NCBI GenBank assembly: GCA_021399435.1
Contig: JAJTUP010000012.1
Span: forward strand, 1,116,001 to 1,180,000
From: Diaporthe sp. PMI_573
Taxonomy: Eukaryota > Ascomycota > Sordariomycetes > Diaporthales > Diaporthaceae
DNA length: 64,000 bases
Direction: 5' to 3'
The notes beneath the pieces are model-generated. The model was not told the DNA's origin. It saw only the letters and a list, made by a program, of their open reading frames with translations, and ran no database searches. Position 1 is the stretch's first letter; each line of letters begins with the position of its first letter. This document shows, piece after piece, positions 59,899 through 64,000 of this stretch. Made by a program: the position numbers and the translations under genes.

Positions 59899-61942
59899 TC
59901 ATTTCCTTCCCTTCTTGCCCTTCTTCCCGCCACCGCCGCCTCCCTGCGGCGCCTTCTCGACCTTGATCTGCCCTGCACCACCAGCGAGGTTCAGTGTCTC
60001 AGCCTCGTTGGCGACCGCGCCGCCCTGTGTAGACTCAGCAGCCCGCTTCTTGTTCTTGCGGCCCTTGGGCTTGTAGTATGACCGATCACGCATGGGCTGC
60101 CACCGCTCGGGGTCAGGTTTGACATTAGGATCGTAATTCTTACCCAGACGGGGCTTCTTCTTGGGCTTGTCGGCTGCTGGTTGTGCCCCGGTCCCGGTCC
60201 CGGTCCCGGTCTCGGCTTCGTTGGCCTTTCGCTTCTTGGACGGCTGTTGGGGAGCAGCGAAGGTGGGCACGCCTGCGCCTAGAAGGGCAGAAACGTCGAT
60301 TCCGGATGTGAGTTCTTCGACCGAGCTGAGCGATGAGAGGTGCGGCTCAACCTTGGAGTAGTCGGTCGTCGCGAAGGAAGCGACGAGTCCTGCTTGCGCG
60401 ATCCTGTCCTCGGCGTCCTGATCGACCATGCGCTCAAAAGCGGCACCGGCAGTTGCAAGGTCGGATGGTTTGGACGAGTGGAGGAGCTCTATCCCTGCTT
60501 CGCGTAGCAGAGTCGTGGAAGAGTTGTTGGGTATTTTCTGCCAGTATGCTGCGGCCCGGCCCAACTCATTTCGAATGTCCTTCCGGCGGTTCTGCGTGCG
60601 GTAGAGAGCCACAGCTAGGGCAACAAGTCCCGGTGCGTAGCGCACGTCCTCGTGGTCAGCAGTGCCTGCCGATTCGACGTACTTGAAGAACTTCTGGAGG
60701 ACATCGATCGCGCTGTCGTAGTTCTTGGCCTGGATGTACAGATGTATAACCGTCAGCAAGAGACCGACGTCGTACGGTCTCTTCTCGAGAACAGCAAGAA
60801 TCTTCTTCAACGCCGATTTGTCGGTTTGGCACTTGGCTTGGGCTGCCGCGTTGAAGTAGCCGGCATATACCCGATCCAGAACTGTTGAAGGTACGGGGTC
60901 CTCTTTCAGAAGCCCAGCTGTCTTGTCCTTAACCTCTGTCTGCTTGTAACACTGTAATGCATTTGCATGCAGGTTGCGCGTTACGCCCACGGCCTGATGA
61001 TTGAAGAGTCTGTCGCTGCCGACTTTAGCTTCAGGTATCAGCTCAGAGAGTCTCTGGACCATGTACTGGTTAGTAAGGGATTTGGCAGTCAGCGAGTTCC
61101 AACCGGCTGCCGCCTTAATGGAAAGATCAGAGGTCCTGCCACGGTGATCAGCGCGCGTTCCCAGCTTGATACATCTCGATGACTTACTCGTAGCTCTCAG
61201 TCTCCTTTTGTAGAGCTGCCGCCTCTTCCGTCTTGCCCAGTAGCGCAAATACATAAGCCTGCTGCAGCTGAATCGGAAGCAGCTCAGCCTTCTTTTCCTC
61301 CTCACTCAGGTCTTCTGCTGCGTCGCAAAGATCGGCAGCCCTCTTGAGCAGGATCGATGCCTTCGCCAGGTCTCCCCTCGCGACGCAGCCACACCCGGCG
61401 TTGTACGCGGTTTCGAAAGCCTCCATGTCCTCCCTCTTGGGTTGCTTGCTCTTGTCCGGCACCAAGTCGCCCCGTCCCTGCCACTCGAGCTGCGCATGCG
61501 TAGCCAGCTGGTTGATGACGAGATCTGTATCCTCGCCGAGCACTGCGGTGCTGTCATCCTCCATCAGCAGCGAGTACAGCTCGGCGGCCTGGCTGAATCG
61601 CTCGGTTCGATAGGCGACCTGCGCAGCAACGTGCTTCAGTGGCCGCTCCGCTTTGGAGATATCGCGGCCCTCGAGCAGGGAGGCGGCCTCATCCAGGGCG
61701 CCTGTCTTGTACAGGGCATATGTCTTCTCGAGAATGCAGCGGTCCTCGAGGGCGCTGCCGGCGGCGGCGATGACGCGGAGGGCATCGTCGAACTGATCCA
61801 GCCGCAGCAGGGCGACGACCTTGGTATGCTGTGCGGTCAGGTCGGACTTTGACGATGCGAGGGCGGCATCAGCGATCGAGAGGGCCTCGGAGGGGTCGTC
61901 TATGCTGGCGCGCGCGAGCAGAGAGGCCAAGGAGGCGGCCAT
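59899..61942 (-). CDS. SRP72: Signal recognition particle subunit SRP72
   Basis: Protein of the SRP that binds 7SL RNA together with SRP68 and is needed for co-translational targeting to the ER. Exons 61942-61188 and 61135-59899 give 663 aa. The N-terminal two thirds are TPR-like helical repeats (DPSEALSIADAALASSKSDL, AQVAYRTERFSQAAELYSLL, AFETAYNAGCGCVARGDLAK, YDVGLLLTVIHLYIQAKNYD). The C-terminus carries the basic SRP72 RNA-binding motif PRLGKNYDPNVKPDPERWQP followed by RDRSYYKPKGRKNKKR, a GTGTGTGTG stretch encoded by repeated GGGACC units, and a Gly/Lys-rich end (GGGGGKKGKKGRK). The junction reads ETESYE-TSDLSIKAAAGWN across a 52-nt intron. Confidence 0.95.
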
Positions 61943-62707
61943 GGTGGAGGGGAGGGGGGCAGGGAGTAGTGACGATGCTAAGTCGGTGACCAGAAGGTAG
62001 TCTATGTCGTGCGCATGGCCTGAGAACGCGGCGACACAATGTCCAATGGCAAGGGACGAATAAGTTGAGCTTCTCCCAAGCTTCGGACGTACGTGTGTGC
62101 GTTATGGCTGCGGTACGGTGTGCGGCACGCGACGTCGTAGGCGGGATGGAGGGGCAGTTCTGGATGTGGTGTTCTTTCCCCACTTGAAATTTCCACTGCA
62201 CCTTGATTTGTGGGGAAGGGGCGGCAACCCTGCTGCCCTGGAAGCTCCAGCTCCTTCTTAGCAATGACATTTCAGGTCCGGGGATCAGGGGGCCAGTCAG
62301 ACCCATTGAGGCGTATAAATGGTTTGCTTGGATGAATGCTGTACTGCTTTGGTTACTCATTGCATTCTGTGTCTTGCATACATTCTTTGCCAGAATATTC
62401 GGACGCAGTACCGGGCGTGACAATCCTCATCAGCAAGCTCAAATCATAGCGTTGGACGCTCGAGATGGTGACAATTAAATATTTTTACAGGCCGTAATCG
62501 ATCACAGGATCGTGACACTCATATCACAATTCAGGTTCATTTTCTTTTCTCATTGCCTTGGACCATTTGCTCCCAGAGCGTCTGTTTACTGGCGACATGC
62601 GATAGGCTTTAGACCGTCAACACCACTGACCATATGAATCAGACCCAGCTTTGACGTGAAATTAGTCCGTAGTATCTCTGGTTAGGTTCTCCACGTTCTT
62701 CCGTCAT
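61943..62707. other. Intergenic region: SRP72 promoter and 3' end of the downstream unknown gene
   Basis: An open frame ending at 62478 includes a hydrophobic stretch (AWMNAVLLWLLIAFCVLHTF) that could be one membrane helix, but its first ATG is late and nothing else supports it. No other feature seen. Confidence 0.5.
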
Positions 62708-63661
62708 TCAATACCCGCTCGAAGTCGGCCCTCGCCTGAACAGCCCCAGGAACCTCCTCTCCTTGACTTGCGGTTGGTATGGTCGCACTGGGTACATGAC
62801 AGGCGTGTTATATTCCAGGCTCCCTCCTGGACTCTCGTGTCGACGATGCCACTTCCTCTCTGGTATCTCCCCTAGCCTCGTGCTGTCTGAGGACATCGAG
62901 ATGAGCGAGAACCGGTTCGCGAAACTAGGCCGTCGTCTCAGGGGGTTGCTGGCGCTGTGCTCGAGGCTGCGGTCCATCGAGTCCAGCAGCGGTGTCGCAA
63001 TGCTCATTTCCAGGCGCAGCGGTCTCTCGCTCAACCGCTCCGCGTCTTTTCTCCTCGACTCCTTATGATCGGCATGGTCGTGTTTCTTTGAAGCTTTTGA
63101 CTTCTTACGCCTCCCACTGTCGCTCGACTTAGAGACGGCGCTAGACTTGGACGAGCTAGTTGTCTTCGAGGCTTTGCTGCTGGAGGACTTTGATGTTCGC
63201 GATGATTTTGAGGATGTGGTCGAGGCAACCGAGCTCCGGGACGACTTGCTGTCAAGTCGGCGCGACAGCTGGTCAAAGGTCTTGATCGCCTGTGACCGAG
63301 ACGAGTTGGACAGCGACATTAGAGATTGATAATCTAGGCCTGCGCTATGGCCCCTGCTAGCCGTCCGTATCAAATTGGCGATGGCTGCATTTAGCTTCTG
63401 GATGACTCTGCCTAGGGATGAATGCGCCTTGCTGTCGCCTTTCTCGAAGCGGTCTCCAGACTCAGATACCCGAGAGGAAAAGGCCCGCTCGACTTTCTTG
63501 CGGTCTGTCTTCAATGAGCGCTTCAGCAACGCTTGCTGGTCGCTCGGCTTGGTGGCTTTGCGGCTGCCATCTTGCTTGTCCCGCCGTCTGAAAGCTTTCA
63601 GGAGCGATATGCAGTTATCATAGGTCTCGAGAAGAGAGGAGACGCTCGCGCCAAACCCCAT
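62708..63661 (-). CDS. Unknown Ser/Lys-rich protein
   Basis: Not recognised. A single open exon gives 317 aa from ATG 63661 (MGFGASVSSLLETYDNCISL); the frame opens further upstream but only with a non-ATG start, so an upstream exon is possible. Residues 1-130 look helical and ordered (VIQKLNAAIANLIRTASRGH, LDYQSLMSLSNSSRSQAIKT). Then comes a Ser/Lys/Thr-rich tract of about 60 residues (TSSKSSRTSKSSSSKASKTT), a basic patch (RRKKSKASKKHDHADHKESR), and a C-terminal part with SLISMSSDSTRLGEIPERKW and a basic/aromatic end (ERRFLGLFRRGP). The MGFG-S start recalls fungal proteins with a helical N-terminal domain, but this is a weak resemblance. The long open frame and organised composition support a real gene. 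Confidence 0.7.
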   Translation of the reverse strand: MGFGASVSSLLETYDNCISLLKAFRRRDKQDGSRKATKPSDQQALLKRSLKTDRKKVERAFSSRVSESGDRFEKGDSKAHSSLGRVIQKLNAAIANLIRTASRGHSAGLDYQSLMSLSNSSRSQAIKTFDQLSRRLDSKSSRSSVASTTSSKSSRTSKSSSSKASKTTSSSKSSAVSKSSDSGRRKKSKASKKHDHADHKESRRKDAERLSERPLRLEMSIATPLLDSMDRSLEHSASNPLRRRPSFANRFSLISMSSDSTRLGEIPERKWHRRHESPGGSLEYNTPVMYPVRPYQPQVKERRFLGLFRRGPTSSGY

Positions 63662-64000
63662 TTTCCGATAGAGCTGGGAGGCAGCATTACTCACATGTCA
63701 TTTGAACAATGACATATGTAAGACAGGAGGATGACAGAACACGAGATGCCTCAATAACGCGATAGAAGTCAGGGCAAGATAGAAATCTGGCCATGCAGAT
63801 ATCCTCGACTCACAGAGCTCACCTTGACGCTGCGCGCGTGCGGGGCCATTGTTGCAGTCGGCGGCTAACGGCAATCAACTGATAGGTCCCCAAGCTCACA
63901 CGCTTGAAGCAATACCGTGCTATTTGCATGGCCACTCGACGCGCTGCAAATATATGTATCGGACATATGCCACCGTTGAAGCCTGTAATGGAACAAAGAC
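63662..64000. other. Right-hand end of window, upstream of the unknown gene
   Basis: Probably promoter or a 5' exon of the minus-strand unknown gene. ATGACATATGTAAGACAG near 63710-63728 is a local imperfect palindrome. Nothing else is supported. Confidence 0.45.

Noticed and set aside
62203..62478. Open frame with one hydrophobic, possibly membrane-spanning stretch
   Set aside because: Most of it precedes the first ATG; the ATG-initiated part is under 50 residues, and no splice partner or family match is apparent.

Overview
The window is nuclear DNA of a filamentous ascomycete (Pezizomycotina, most likely Sordariomycetes). The evidence is short introns (about 50-150 nt) with GTANGT-type donors and CTRAC-like branch sites, CT/CA-rich leaders before start codons, and fungal housekeeping protein families on both strands. 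No species can be named from the sequence alone. Exon boundaries below were fitted by hand by requiring GT/AG borders, an open frame and family-consistent protein across each junction; apart from the partial myosin gene, the exon lengths of every model sum to whole codons.

Layout: 1-1397 (-) 5' part of a class V myosin; 4043-5512 (-) 3-phosphoglycerate dehydrogenase; 7833-9466 (+) nucleosome assembly protein NAP1; 10553-11291 (+) adenylate kinase 6/FAP7; 11741-12646 (+) ITP/XTP pyrophosphatase HAM1; 13269-14782 (-) zinc-finger C78-family (ZUP1/UfSP-like) peptidase; 15447-17112 (-) cytosolic seryl-tRNA synthetase; 18110-19017 (-) Rheb GTPase; 20038-22627 (-) WAPL cohesin-release factor; 23634-24634 (+) uracil phosphoribosyltransferase; 25029-25606 (-) elongation factor ELF1; 27139-30168 (+) 19-exon URC1 (GTP-cyclohydrolase-II-like uracil catabolism protein); 33749-34316 (+) small unknown protein; 36736-37820 (+) ribosomal protein eS1; 38600-39584 (+) Rab18-like GTPase; 39934-41262 (-) ABHD11-like mitochondrial hydrolase; 41760-43221 (-) TFIIE-alpha; 44420-46499 (+) family X DNA polymerase; 47454-48405 (+) MAPEG/microsomal GST; 48958-50858 (-) ECM14 pseudo-carboxypeptidase; 53118-57756 (+) Sec7-PH Arf GEF; 59899-61942 (-) SRP72; 62708-63661 (-) Ser/Lys-rich unknown protein.

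Most genes are unrelated housekeeping functions. The one functional grouping is pyrimidine salvage/catabolism: a uracil phosphoribosyltransferase and URC1 lie 2.5 kb apart with only ELF1 between them, matching two activities of the URC uracil-degradation pathway. URC1 is also structurally odd, with 18 introns and inferred micro-exons of 9 and 4 nt.

Intergenic DNA is long (up to 3.6 kb) and holds simple repeats, a recurring palindrome TACCTAGGTA, and at 58793-59057 a 15-bp-period minisatellite whose units switch orientation. No transposon, rRNA, CRISPR or convincing tRNA was seen.
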